Position numbers and translations under genes: made by a program
NCBI GenBank assembly: GCA_011523545.1
Contig: WTGN01000060.1
Span: 1-64,000 of the forward strand
Direction of reading: 5' to 3'
DNA from: Chloroflexota bacterium
GTDB lineage: Bacteria > Chloroflexota > Anaerolineae > Aggregatilineales > Phototrophicaceae
Length of the DNA: 64,000 nucleotides
Notes under the pieces: model-generated
Seen by the model: the letters and a program-made list of their open reading frames with translations, nothing else
Told to the model about the DNA's origin: nothing
Database searches by the model: none
In this document: positions 26,012 through 34,585 of the stretch, one piece after another
Position numbering within the stretch: the first letter of the stretch is position 1
How the letters are laid out: each line of letters begins with the position of its first letter

Positions 26012-26674
26012 ATGGGCATGAGCAAAAAGGTATTGATGGTATACGGCGGCTGGCCCGGGCATGACCCGAAAGAGACAAGTCATTTGTTCGCCAGTCTGCT
26101 GGAAGAGGCGGGCCTGGACGTCACCTTGTCGGAGACGCTGGACAGCTTTCTCGATGAGGAATTGATGGCGTCGGTCGATATGGTGGCGCCGATCAACACC
26201 ATGAGCAGCATCAGCAATGAGCAAGAGGCCGGGCTTTTGAACGCGGTGCGCGAGCGCGGCGTCAATGTCGGCGGCTGGCACGGCGGGATGGCGGATGCCT
26301 TCCGCAACAATACCGAATACCAGTTCATGGTCGGCGGGCAGTGGGTGGCGCATCCGGGCAACATCATTGATTATCGCGTGAATGTGAATGACCAGGATCA
26401 CCCGATCACCGCGGGCATCCCCGATTTTGACATGCACTCGGAACAGTATTACATGCATACCGACCCGTCAAACAAGGTCCTGGCCACCACAACATTCACC
26501 GGCGAGCACGCGCCCTGGATCGACGGCACGGTGATGCCGGTGGTTTGGACACGACATTATGGGGCGGGCAAGATTTTTTATAGCTCGCTGGGTCATGTCG
26601 TGGGCGATTTCGATGTGCCGGAAGCGCGGGAAATCGTGCGGCGCGGCTTACTATGGGCGGCGGATAGTCTTTAA
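26012..26674 (+). CDS. ThuA domain protein
   Basis: The 220-residue protein matches the ThuA family, a class I glutamine-amidotransferase-like fold involved in sugar metabolism: '[28 protein letters not shown]', '[11 protein letters not shown]', '[12 protein letters not shown]', 'QYYMHTDP' and '[20 protein letters not shown]'. It has no signal peptide. AAAGGCGGG precedes the ATG at 26012; a second ATG two codons later is also possible. It is a single gene, convergent with the GT2 gene. The sugar handled is unknown. Confidence 0.9.
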   Translation: MGMSKKVLMVYGGWPGHDPKETSHLFASLLEEAGLDVTLSETLDSFLDEELMASVDMVAPINTMSSISNEQEAGLLNAVRERGVNVGGWHGGMADAFRNNTEYQFMVGGQWVAHPGNIIDYRVNVNDQDHPITAGIPDFDMHSEQYYMHTDPSNKVLATTTFTGEHAPWIDGTVMPVVWTRHYGAGKIFYSSLGHVVGDFDVPEAREIVRRGLLWAADSL

Positions 26675-26730
26675 GCTTTGTCCGTTACTGCGTCTTGCTA
26701 TCGCGCTTTTTCACCGCATCCCCCGGCCTT

Positions 26731-26776
26731 CTCGCCATCTCTATGGCGAGCATCCCAGCAAGCTAGGGAAGGGGGG
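26731..26776. repeat. Hairpin and AGCAAGCT element in a convergent gap
   Basis: CTCGCCAT at 26731-26738 pairs with ATGGCGAG at 26743-26750 around a 4-base loop. It is followed by CCCAGCAAGCTAGGG, the core also found at the left end of the window. No T-run follows, so intrinsic termination is uncertain. Confidence 0.5.
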
Positions 26777-26825
26777 CTGCACTTGGCGTAAGAAGCTCTA
26801 TTCAGAACAAGCCTTTAGGACGCCA

Positions 26826-27602
26826 TTAGTCGTCGTACTCAGTGGCGCGGCGGTCGGACGGTTTCAGAGCGCGGTGGCGCAATTTTATCTGCCAGAGGCG
26901 CAGGGCCGCTTCGAGGGCGATGGCGCTGGACATCTTGGAGTCGCCGTACTGCCGGTCGGGGAAGTGGATGGGAATCTCGCCGATGCGATAGCCGAGCCGG
27001 TGCGCCACGAAAGCCAGCTCCACCATGAAGACATAGCCATTGGCTTTGACTTTGTTCAGGTCCATGCCGATGAGACAGTCGCGCTGATAAAGTCGGAATC
27101 CACCGGTCGCGTCGCGGACGGGAATGTTCAGGATCGTCGGCGTATAAATGCGGTTCGCCCACCAGCTGAGCAGCTTGCGCAGCGGCCCCCAGCTTTCGTC
27201 GACGCTGCCGCCGGCGGCATAGCGCGAGCCGACGACGATGTCATAGCGCCCCGCCGTCTCCAGTAACTTGGGAATATATTTGGGCTGGTGAGACAGATCG
27301 GCATCCATTTGGATGATCAGATCGGCGTCCAGGGCGAGAGCCTGTTTGAAGCCCTGGATGTAGGCGGGCCCCAAGCCTTGTTTTTCCGCGCGATGCAGCA
27401 CATTGATATTGCCCCGGTATGCCGCCTGGCAGCCGAGCTCGTCAGCGGCTTGGCCGGTGCCATCGGGCGAATTGTCGTCAACGATGAGCAGATGAAAATT
27501 GGGAATCTTCAGCGCGAACAGGGCCGGCACGATGCGCGAGATGTTTTCACGCTCATTGTAGGTGGGCAGGACGACAACCACCTTCGGCGGCGACCCCGAC
27601 AT
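26826..27602 (-). CDS. GT2 polyprenol-phosphate mannosyl/glucosyl transferase-like
   Basis: The 258-residue GT-A glycosyltransferase resembles dolichyl/polyprenyl-phosphate mannose synthase: 'VVVLPTYNERENI', 'LLIVDDNSPDGT', 'ADLIIQMDADLSHQPKYIP' (the DxD-type site), 'VVGSRYAAGG' and 'ATGGFRLYQRDCL'. No C-terminal membrane helices are visible, so it is the short soluble form. It probably loads sugars on a polyprenol carrier used by GT-C enzymes such as the GT39-like protein. It starts 17 bases after the transketolase stop and is probably in the same operon. Confidence 0.9.
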   Translation of the reverse strand: MSGSPPKVVVVLPTYNERENISRIVPALFALKIPNFHLLIVDDNSPDGTGQAADELGCQAAYRGNINVLHRAEKQGLGPAYIQGFKQALALDADLIIQMDADLSHQPKYIPKLLETAGRYDIVVGSRYAAGGSVDESWGPLRKLLSWWANRIYTPTILNIPVRDATGGFRLYQRDCLIGMDLNKVKANGYVFMVELAFVAHRLGYRIGEIPIHFPDRQYGDSKMSSAIALEAALRLWQIKLRHRALKPSDRRATEYDD

Positions 27603-27619
27603 GGCAGCCTCGATTCCCG

Positions 27620-29620
27620 TCAGTCGGCGAGCAGCGAGTTCACGGCTTCGGCCACATGCCCGGGACTGAGGCCGAAAGCTTCGTAAATCCTGGTGTAGGG
27701 CGCGCTTGCGCCGAAGCGATCGACTCCGATGGCGATTCCCTGCGCGCCGATATATTTCGACCAGCCGAGCGTCGCGCCCGCTTCTATGCTGACGCGGCAG
27801 GTGACCGCGGCCGGCAGGACAGCCTCCTTGTAATCGCCGTCTTGCGCCTCGAACAGTTCCCAGCAGGGCATGGAGACGACGCGCGCGCGAATATCCGCTT
27901 CTTCCAGCAGGCCGGCGGCGTCCAGCGCAATCGAGACTTCACTGCCGCTGGCCAGGATGATGGCGTCCACTTCGCCGGATTCGTGCTCCGAGAGCACATA
28001 AGCGCCGCGGGAAACACCTTCGTGGATTCCCTCATCGTTGCCCGCGAGCACGGGCAGATTTTGCCGGCTGAGCGCGATGGCGGCGGGATGATCCAAGTCG
28101 GCGATCGCGGCCCAGGCGCCGGCTGTTTCAGTGGCGTCGGCCGGCCGGAAGACGTGCAGATTGGGCATGGCGCGCAGGGACATCAACTGTTCGACCGGCT
28201 GGTGGGTGGGTCCGTCTTCGCCCAAGCCGATGCTGTCGTGGGTGAAGATGTAGACGGTCGGGATGTCCATGAGCGCGCCGAGGCGTATCGCCGGCCGCAT
28301 ATAATCGCTGAAGGTGAAGAAGGTGGCGCTGTAGGGTTTGACGAGCCCGCCATGCAGCGCCAGCCCGTTGACGATTGCGCCCATGCCGTGTTCGCGCACG
28401 CCGAAGCGCAGATTTCTCTCGGTCGCTTGATTGGGCCCGGTATTGTTCGCGCCTTCTATCAGCGTGCGGGTGCTGCCGGCCAGGTCGGCGTCGCCGCCGA
28501 TCATAGTGGGCGCGAAACGGGCCAGGACATTGAGCGCTTCGCCGCCGGCGCTGCGAGTTGCGATTGAGGCGCCGGCTTCGTAACTTGGCAGCTGCTCGCG
28601 CCAGCCGGGGGCAAATTCACCGGCCATCGCCCGGTCCCATGCCTCCGCCAGCTCGGGAAAGGCGGCGCGCCAGGCTTCGAAGCGCGCTTGCCAGGCCGAT
28701 TCGGCGGCGGCGCCGGCTTCGACCGCCCCGCGAAAATGCTCCAGGGCGTCGCCGGGGACAAAGAAGCTGTCGGTCGTGCTCCAGCCGAGGGTCTGCTTGG
28801 CCAGGGCGACTTCATCTTCGCCAAGGGGGCTGCCATGGGCGCTGCTGGTACCCTGTTTGTTGGGGCTGCCGTAGCCGATGATGGTGCGGATGGCGAGCAG
28901 GCTGGGTCGCTCCGTCATCGCCTTGGCTTCAGCGAGCGCGGCGTCGATGGCGTCGACATTGTTGCCGTCGTTGATTTGCAAGACCTGCCAGCCCAGCGCG
29001 CGGAAGCGGCCGGCCACATCTTCCGAGAAGGTCATATCAGCGGCGCCGTCGAGCGTGATTTCGTTGTCGTCATAGAGGAAGATCAGCTTGCCCAGGCCCC
29101 AGTGGCCGGCGAGGGCGGCGGCTTCGAGGCAGACGCCTTCCATCAGATCGCCATCGCTGACCAAGACATAGGTATAGTGATTGACGATTTCATGGCCGTC
29201 ACGATTGAAATAACGGGCGAGGTAGGCCTCCGCCAGGGCCAGGCCGACAGCGGTGGCGGCGCCTTGCCCCAGCGGGCCGGTTGTCGTCTCTACGCCTGGC
29301 GTATCGCCAAATTCGGGGTGGCCGGGGGTGTTGCTGCCCAGTTGACGAAAGTTCTTGATATCGTCCAGCGTGACATCAAAACCGGTGAGGTAGAGCAGCG
29401 AATACAAGAGCATGGAGCCATGCCCGGCGCTGAGGACAAAGCGGTCGCGATTGGGCCAGCCGGGATTGCGCGGGTTGAAGCGCATGTGCTTCATCCACAG
29501 GGCATAGGCCATCGGCGCCGCCCCCATAGGCAAACCGGGATGGCCGCTGTTGGCCTTTTGCACCGCGTCCATTGACAGCGTGCGGATTGTATTGATGGCG
29601 AGTTCTCTCAAATCAGACAC
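27620..29620 (-). CDS. tkt: Transketolase
   Basis: The 666-residue product matches full-length transketolase, which moves two-carbon units between sugar phosphates with thiamine diphosphate. Signatures include '[18 protein letters not shown]', '[17 protein letters not shown]', the ThDP motif 'SDGDLMEGV..' ending near '[10 protein letters not shown]', '[20 protein letters not shown]', and '[20 protein letters not shown]'. GTG at 29620 is preferred because AGGAG is seven bases upstream; a TTG at 29623 is also in frame. It heads an operon with the GT2 gene. A promoter box inside an inverted repeat lies just upstream. Confidence 0.95.
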   Translation of the reverse strand: MSDLRELAINTIRTLSMDAVQKANSGHPGLPMGAAPMAYALWMKHMRFNPRNPGWPNRDRFVLSAGHGSMLLYSLLYLTGFDVTLDDIKNFRQLGSNTPGHPEFGDTPGVETTTGPLGQGAATAVGLALAEAYLARYFNRDGHEIVNHYTYVLVSDGDLMEGVCLEAAALAGHWGLGKLIFLYDDNEITLDGAADMTFSEDVAGRFRALGWQVLQINDGNNVDAIDAALAEAKAMTERPSLLAIRTIIGYGSPNKQGTSSAHGSPLGEDEVALAKQTLGWSTTDSFFVPGDALEHFRGAVEAGAAAESAWQARFEAWRAAFPELAEAWDRAMAGEFAPGWREQLPSYEAGASIATRSAGGEALNVLARFAPTMIGGDADLAGSTRTLIEGANNTGPNQATERNLRFGVREHGMGAIVNGLALHGGLVKPYSATFFTFSDYMRPAIRLGALMDIPTVYIFTHDSIGLGEDGPTHQPVEQLMSLRAMPNLHVFRPADATETAGAWAAIADLDHPAAIALSRQNLPVLAGNDEGIHEGVSRGAYVLSEHESGEVDAIILASGSEVSIALDAAGLLEEADIRARVVSMPCWELFEAQDGDYKEAVLPAAVTCRVSIEAGATLGWSKYIGAQGIAIGVDRFGASAPYTRIYEAFGLSPGHVAEAVNSLLAD

Positions 29621-29652
29621 CAAGTCACTCCTGTAATCATTGAGATGCGGTC

Positions 29653-29675
29653 AGCGCTGGCATTATAACAGCGCT
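29653..29675 (-). promoter_or_regulatory. tkt -10 box within an inverted repeat
   Basis: AGCGCTG (29653-29659) and CAGCGCT (29669-29675) are perfect inverted arms. On the minus strand the 9-base centre contains TATAAT (29662-29667). The box is about 42 bases before the transketolase start. A repressor dimer on these arms would cover the promoter. Confidence 0.45.
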
Positions 29676-29907
29676 AAGCGAGAGGCGAAAAGGTCAGCCG
29701 CCCGGGTGTGCGATTCCGTGACTGGGATCCACTGTATGCCGGCATATTGACGCGCCGAGACGGCAAACGCTGAAAAGCGCGTTTAGCCGCGGCGGGCCGG
29801 CCATGCGACGCGCTGCCGCCTACCGAAAACGGGCGGGATAACGCAGAATTCGCCGGATGTGGCGCATGCGTAAACGGATAATGGCTTGAAGCCGTTGGAA
29901 GGTTTAC

Positions 29908-30246
29908 TCAAGGACGCGGTTCAACGCGGAAGCGCACCGCCGTTCTCTCTTGCCCGTCGATATCAACTTCAGTGAAGTAGGGCGTCGTGACGATATCAAT
30001 CTCATCGCGCTCAAGATAGCCGCGGGCGATCGCCAAGGCCTTGACCGCTTGATTGACCGCGCCGGCCCCGATGGCTTGCACTTCGGCGCCGTGGTGCTGC
30101 CGCATCACGCCGGCAATCGCGCCGGCGACCGCGGTCGAGCGCGAACGGGCCGACACCTTGATAATATCCGGTCCATCTTCTTCTACGGCGTCTCTGTCGT
30201 CCAGGAAAGAATCTGACAGGGACACGTGGCTATCATATTCGGACAT
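29908..30246 (-). CDS. Stage V sporulation protein S-like (SpoVS)
   Basis: The 112-residue protein contains the SpoVS/Alba-like domain from about residue 29: 'DIIKVSARSRSTAVAGAIAGVMRQHH', 'VQAIGAGAVNQAVKALAIARGYL', and 'FTEVDIDGQERTAVRFRV'. SpoVS is a small nucleic-acid-binding-type protein also found in non-sporulating bacteria. The first 28 residues are an Asp/Glu/Ser-rich extension absent from the 86-residue Bacillus protein. The ATG at 30246 follows AGGGGG. A good promoter is visible upstream. No other sporulation gene is in the window. Confidence 0.9.
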   Translation of the reverse strand: MSEYDSHVSLSDSFLDDRDAVEEDGPDIIKVSARSRSTAVAGAIAGVMRQHHGAEVQAIGAGAVNQAVKALAIARGYLERDEIDIVTTPYFTEVDIDGQERTAVRFRVEPRP

Positions 30247-30283
30247 TGCCGCCCCCTTTGCCGCAACACAGATTGAAAACACA

Positions 30284-30312
30284 ATATTATGCCAGGCGTA
30301 AGACTTTTACAA
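30284..30312 (-). promoter_or_regulatory. Candidate promoter of the SpoVS gene
   Basis: On the minus strand TTGTAA (30312-30307) and TAATAT (30289-30284) are 17 bases apart, with the -10 box 37 bases before the ATG. This is the most canonical spacing seen in the window. Confidence 0.55.
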
Positions 30313-30693
30313 GGAATTTAGGCAAACATCGATAGATTGCTCCGATTTGTCTCTATGTGCAAGCGGCGCGTTTACGAGTACGTATAGCAATTCGCCAAGA
30401 ATGCATCTTATCATGGTTTCGACCGCTGAGACCATGCCCGCCAGGCGGCAGGCTGCCCGCGCGGCGCGGCACTCTCGCCATGCCAGGCGGCGCGCTTAGC
30501 CGGGGGATGCCTGCTTCGCAGATTCTAATGGCGAGTATTGAAGAGCGCGCCGGGCCGGCTCGACAAGCTTAAGATCTGTCTTTTGCCAGGCATCAGCGCC
30601 GGGCCATGCGCCCTATGCCGGCGCTGGTCAATTCGCTACAATCGTAGAAAGCGCCCTGTACGGGCACGCCAACACAGCTAACCCGGGTCTACG
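30313..30693. other. Intergenic region without recognisable gene
   Basis: This stretch of about 380 bases between divergent genes contains GC-rich short repeats (GCCAGGCGGC at 30449 and 30482) and a possible TACAAT -10 box at 30637-30642 for the VWA gene. I see no coding or RNA gene. Confidence 0.4.
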
Positions 30694-33594
30694 ATGCAGC
30701 TCACCGCTCCCCATGTCGCGCTCCTGTTAATTCTATTTCTGCCAGTCGTCTGGGCGGTCGGTTTCCCCCGACATGCGTTCCAGCGTCGGCGAGACATCAG
30801 CAGCCTGATACTGCGCACGCTGATCATCGTCTTGCTGGTTTTGGCATTGGCGGGCTTGCAGAATGTGCAGGCGGTAGATCGGCTGGCGGTGGTTTTCCTG
30901 GTGGACGCGTCGGACAGTATGGGCGGCGCCGCGGAAGAGTCGCAGCTGGAATTCATCCGCGAGGCGATCAGCGCCAAGCAGGCGGATGATGAGTGGGCGG
31001 CTTTGCTCTTTGGCGACAACGCCGTACCAGAGACCGACTTCAGCATGGCGGCGGAAATCGAAGGCTTCTCGTCGATACCGGTGACGACCGGCACCGACAT
31101 CGCCAATGCGATACAGACCGGCTTGTCGCTCTTCCCGCCGGACGCGTCGCGCCGGATGGTCATCTTGAGCGACGGCCAGGCGACGCAGGGCAATGCCGTC
31201 GCGCGGGCGCAGCGGGCGGCCGTTTCCGGCGTCGAGATAAGTTATGTGCCTTTCTTTCGCGAAGCGGCGCCCGATGTGCGGATCACGGCGCTGGATGCGC
31301 CGGGGCGCGTCTCCGAGAAGCAGAGTTTCGATATTTCGGTCAGCATCCACGCTGAAAGCGCGACGCCAGCCACGCTGCTGATATTCAGCGGCGGAGGCTT
31401 GATTCATGAAGAAGCGCTGAACTTGCAGGCGGGCGACACGCGCTTCAGCTTGACGCAGACGAGCGAGAACAGCGGCTTCCTGGATTTCTCGGCGCAGATC
31501 GTCGTGCCGGGCGAGAATGACAATTTCAGCCAGAACAATCAGCTGGGCGCATTCAGCCAGGTGGTGGGGCCGGCGCGCGTCTTGTTGATCCGGTCCGACG
31601 AGTCGGAGACGGCCCACTTGCTGCCGGCGTTGGAGCAGGCGGGTTTGGTCGTGGATGTGGCGGCGCCGGGCGATTTGGCGCTGAACATGGCCGGTTTAGC
31701 GCATTACAAATGCGTCATTTTGGCCAATGTACCGGCGACTGACTTGAGCGGGGCGCAGATGAGCCTGCTTGATCAATACGTCAGCGATATTGGCGGCGGC
31801 CTGGTCCTGATTGGCGGGCCGGAGAGTTATGCGCCGGGCGGCTATTATCAGACGCCGCTGGAGCGCACGCTGCCGGTAGAAATGCAAATCAAAGATCAGA
31901 GGCGGCTGCCGCAATTGACTATCGCTTATTTGATCGACCGCTCGGGCAGCATGGGCCAGATCGGGCGCAGCGGCGTGCCCAATCTGGAATTGGCCAAGCG
32001 CGCAATCGTGCTGTCGCTGGAGTTGCTGCAGCAGAGCGACCGCGTCGCCATCGGCACCTTTGATACCGGCGGCGCTTGGGTGGCGCCCTTTCAGCCGGTC
32101 AATGACGCGCAGGCGCTGATCGCGATGACAAATACGATTCGGTCGGGCGGCGGCACTGATATTTTGGCTGGCTTGCGCCTGGTCGAGCGCGACATCATCG
32201 AGGAGCCGTCGCAGATCAAGCATCTGATTTTGCTGACCGATGGCGGGGCCAGCCCGACCGGCCTGGTCGAGTTAACCGAAAGGCTGCACGAAGTCTTCAA
32301 CGTTAGTCTGTCGGCCATCGCGATTGGACGCAGCCCGGGCCCCGTGCTGGAACCGATGGCGGAGGCGGGGGGCGGCAACTTTTATCGTGTTGAGGATGTC
32401 GAGCAGATCCCGCTGATTTTCGCCCAGGAGACCGTGCTCGCGTCGCGTTCATATATCGTCGAGGAGACGTTCCGCCCGCGCGTGACCGGCAGCAGCGCTA
32501 TCATCGATGGCATTGGCGAGACGCCGCCGCTGCGCGGTTATGTCGCGACCACGCCAAAGGTAGCCGCCCAGCGCATCCTCAGCGGGCCCGAGCCCTATTC
32601 CGATCCGATATTGGCGTCCTGGCAGTATGGTTTGGGGCGGGTGGTGGCCTGGACCTCGGATGCGAGCGCGCGCTGGGCCAATGAGTGGGTGCCTTGGGAG
32701 GAATTCTCTCGTTTCTGGGGGCAGGTGGTGGCCTGGAGCGTCAACACCGGCGCCAGCGAGCACCTTGAGACGCGGGTGCTGCTCGAGAATGACCGAGCGC
32801 GCATTGTGGTTGACGCGCGCGATGAGAGCGGGGGCTTCCTTGATGGCTTGCATTTGACCAGCGCGCTGCTGAATCCGACGGGGGACAGCGTCCGCATCCC
32901 GCTTCAGCAGACGGCGCCGGGCCGCTACGAAGCGGCATTTGAGCCGGAAAACGAAGGCGCCTACTTCCTGACGACCAGCGGCGAGGCGCAGTTGGCGGAT
33001 GGCGCTGCCAGCTTGAGCGATCTTAATGGCTGGGTGATGTCTTACTCGCCCGAGTACATTCCGCGCCCCGATGACGATGGCGCGCTGGCGGAGATCGCCG
33101 ACATTACCGGCGGGCGCAATGTGGGGGATCGACCGGCCGATGTCTTCGCGCATGACCTCGGCGAGCGGCAGGCGGCGACCGATATTTGGGAGCGGCTGCT
33201 GCTGTTGGCGCTGCTTTTGCTGCCGCTTGATATTGCCATCCGCCGTTTGATCATCACGCGGAGCGACTTGTTGCGCTTGCGGGCCTATCTATTTGGCGGC
33301 GGCGGTGATGAAACGCGCTCGCAGCAGATGCAAGCCCTTTTCAGCGCGCGCGGCCGTGGTCGGGCGGCGACGCAATACGGGGACCGTCCCAGCTTCCGCC
33401 CCAGACCGCCGCGTCCTGATCGACCGCCACCGGGGTCGCCCTTGGAGCCGGTGATTCCGAAAACGACCAGCGGCCGGGATGCGCTGGAGCCGGAATTCCA
33501 GTTGGAAGAGACGGTTGTTGTCAATCTGGGCGATCAGCTTTTGAGGCGGCGAAATCGGCGGGATGACGAGGCAGATGACGAGGGTGGGGCTTAA
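30694..33594 (+). CDS. Double-VWA membrane protein with amidotransferase-like domain
   Basis: The 966-residue protein has two membrane helices at the start (about residues 7-25 and 37-56), then a VWA domain with the MIDAS motif 'FLVDASDSMGG' (about 65-215). An Ig-like segment and a GATase1-like segment follow (about 285-395: 'ARVLLIRSDES', 'GGLVLIGGPESYAPGGYY'). A second VWA domain starts at about residue 405 (YLIDRSGSMGQIG, VAIGTFDTGG, LILLTDGGASPTG). One more helix lies near residue 840 and the tail is Pro/Arg-rich. The layout matches BatA-like/glutamine-amidotransferase VWA proteins, whose role is unproven; metal-dependent adhesion or chaperoning at the membrane is possible. Confidence 0.85.
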   Translation: MQLTAPHVALLLILFLPVVWAVGFPRHAFQRRRDISSLILRTLIIVLLVLALAGLQNVQAVDRLAVVFLVDASDSMGGAAEESQLEFIREAISAKQADDEWAALLFGDNAVPETDFSMAAEIEGFSSIPVTTGTDIANAIQTGLSLFPPDASRRMVILSDGQATQGNAVARAQRAAVSGVEISYVPFFREAAPDVRITALDAPGRVSEKQSFDISVSIHAESATPATLLIFSGGGLIHEEALNLQAGDTRFSLTQTSENSGFLDFSAQIVVPGENDNFSQNNQLGAFSQVVGPARVLLIRSDESETAHLLPALEQAGLVVDVAAPGDLALNMAGLAHYKCVILANVPATDLSGAQMSLLDQYVSDIGGGLVLIGGPESYAPGGYYQTPLERTLPVEMQIKDQRRLPQLTIAYLIDRSGSMGQIGRSGVPNLELAKRAIVLSLELLQQSDRVAIGTFDTGGAWVAPFQPVNDAQALIAMTNTIRSGGGTDILAGLRLVERDIIEEPSQIKHLILLTDGGASPTGLVELTERLHEVFNVSLSAIAIGRSPGPVLEPMAEAGGGNFYRVEDVEQIPLIFAQETVLASRSYIVEETFRPRVTGSSAIIDGIGETPPLRGYVATTPKVAAQRILSGPEPYSDPILASWQYGLGRVVAWTSDASARWANEWVPWEEFSRFWGQVVAWSVNTGASEHLETRVLLENDRARIVVDARDESGGFLDGLHLTSALLNPTGDSVRIPLQQTAPGRYEAAFEPENEGAYFLTTSGEAQLADGAASLSDLNGWVMSYSPEYIPRPDDDGALAEIADITGGRNVGDRPADVFAHDLGERQAATDIWERLLLLALLLLPLDIAIRRLIITRSDLLRLRAYLFGGGGDETRSQQMQALFSARGRGRAATQYGDRPSFRPRPPRPDRPPPGSPLEPVIPKTTSGRDALEPEFQLEETVVVNLGDQLLRRRNRRDDEADDEGGA

Positions 33595-33600
33595 GGGCGC

Positions 33601-34578
33601 TTATGCGCAGCCGCTGCCGTCAAGCGCTTCGCTGCCATCGACGTAGACGGATTGCGCCTCGCTGTCTTGAATGCTGTTTTCGTGCAGAAACGCGGTCGAG
33701 CCGAAGAGGATGCTGATGCCGTGCTGGGCGCTGCTCTGGATGGTATTGCCGGACAGGGTGGCTTCCGAGTGGTAGTCGATGATGATGCCGTTGCCCTGGC
33801 GTATTTTTGGCGCGTCGCTTGAGCCGCGCGTATCGCTGACGATATTGTCGCAGATATGGGCGATGGACATGTCCAAAAGTTGAATCCCGGTCTCGGCGTT
33901 ATCGGCCACGATATTGTCAAATACATCGGCATGCGACATCTCGGTGACGGCGATGCCGTGCTGGCCGTTGTCGGTTACGACATTATCCATGATTTCGATC
34001 ATGCCGGTCATATTGGTGTAGATGCCGCTCAGAGTATGCCCAAAGACGAGATTGCCGATCACGCGCGATGGCGGCCACTGCGTGGTATTGGTGACGTGGA
34101 TGCCCATGCCATAGGGCGGCTGAGCGTGGAAGACTGTGTTGTCCAGGATGTCCGCCGCGCCGAGCCGCACCTTGATGCCGACTAGGCGGCTGCCCGACAC
34201 GGCGTTGTCCTTTATGGTGATGTCCTGGCTTCGGGTTACGAAGATGCCATACTGACCGCCGACAATTGACAGCCCCTCGATCGTGACGGACTCCGTATCC
34301 TCAATCGTGATGACGGGCTCGTCGCCGGCCGGCGCGAGCAGCACTTCGCCGTCCGCGGCTGGGCGCAAGCGAAGGGGCCGCTCAATCACCAGGGATTCGG
34401 CGTAGGCGCCGGGGGCGATCTCGATGATGGCGTAGTCCGGCGCGTTGGCGACCGCCTCGCCGATCGTTGCAAAATCGCCCGGCACCTGGACGACAAGCAC
34501 AAGCGCGCTCACAGGCGCTGTGAATAATAGCGCGAAGAGAGCAACCAGCAGACGAGCGGCAGACCGGAACGCAGGCAT
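33601..34578 (-). CDS. Secreted right-handed parallel beta-helix protein (NosD-like)
   Basis: The 325-residue protein begins with a signal peptide (RLLVALFALLFTAPVSA). The mature part is a series of PbH1-type coils of about 22-24 residues, with asparagine-rich turns such as 'DITIKDNAVSGSRLVGIKV', 'MIEIMDNVVTDNGQHGIAV' and 'ADVFDNIVADNAETGIQLL'. This architecture is shared by NosD and polysaccharide-binding or -cleaving proteins; no catalytic residues can be assigned. I chose the ATG at 34578 because AAGGGA in the end of the permease gene lies upstream. It is 7 bases behind the MalG-like gene, so it is probably coupled to the sugar importer. Confidence 0.85.
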   Translation of the reverse strand: MPAFRSAARLLVALFALLFTAPVSALVLVVQVPGDFATIGEAVANAPDYAIIEIAPGAYAESLVIERPLRLRPAADGEVLLAPAGDEPVITIEDTESVTIEGLSIVGGQYGIFVTRSQDITIKDNAVSGSRLVGIKVRLGAADILDNTVFHAQPPYGMGIHVTNTTQWPPSRVIGNLVFGHTLSGIYTNMTGMIEIMDNVVTDNGQHGIAVTEMSHADVFDNIVADNAETGIQLLDMSIAHICDNIVSDTRGSSDAPKIRQGNGIIIDYHSEATLSGNTIQSSAQHGISILFGSTAFLHENSIQDSEAQSVYVDGSEALDGSGCA

Positions 34579-34585
34579 CGTCCGC

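Noticed and set aside
29624..29907. Possible RNA gene between tkt and the SpoVS gene
   Set aside because: I could fold no cloverleaf or known riboswitch core; only the tkt promoter dyad is supported.
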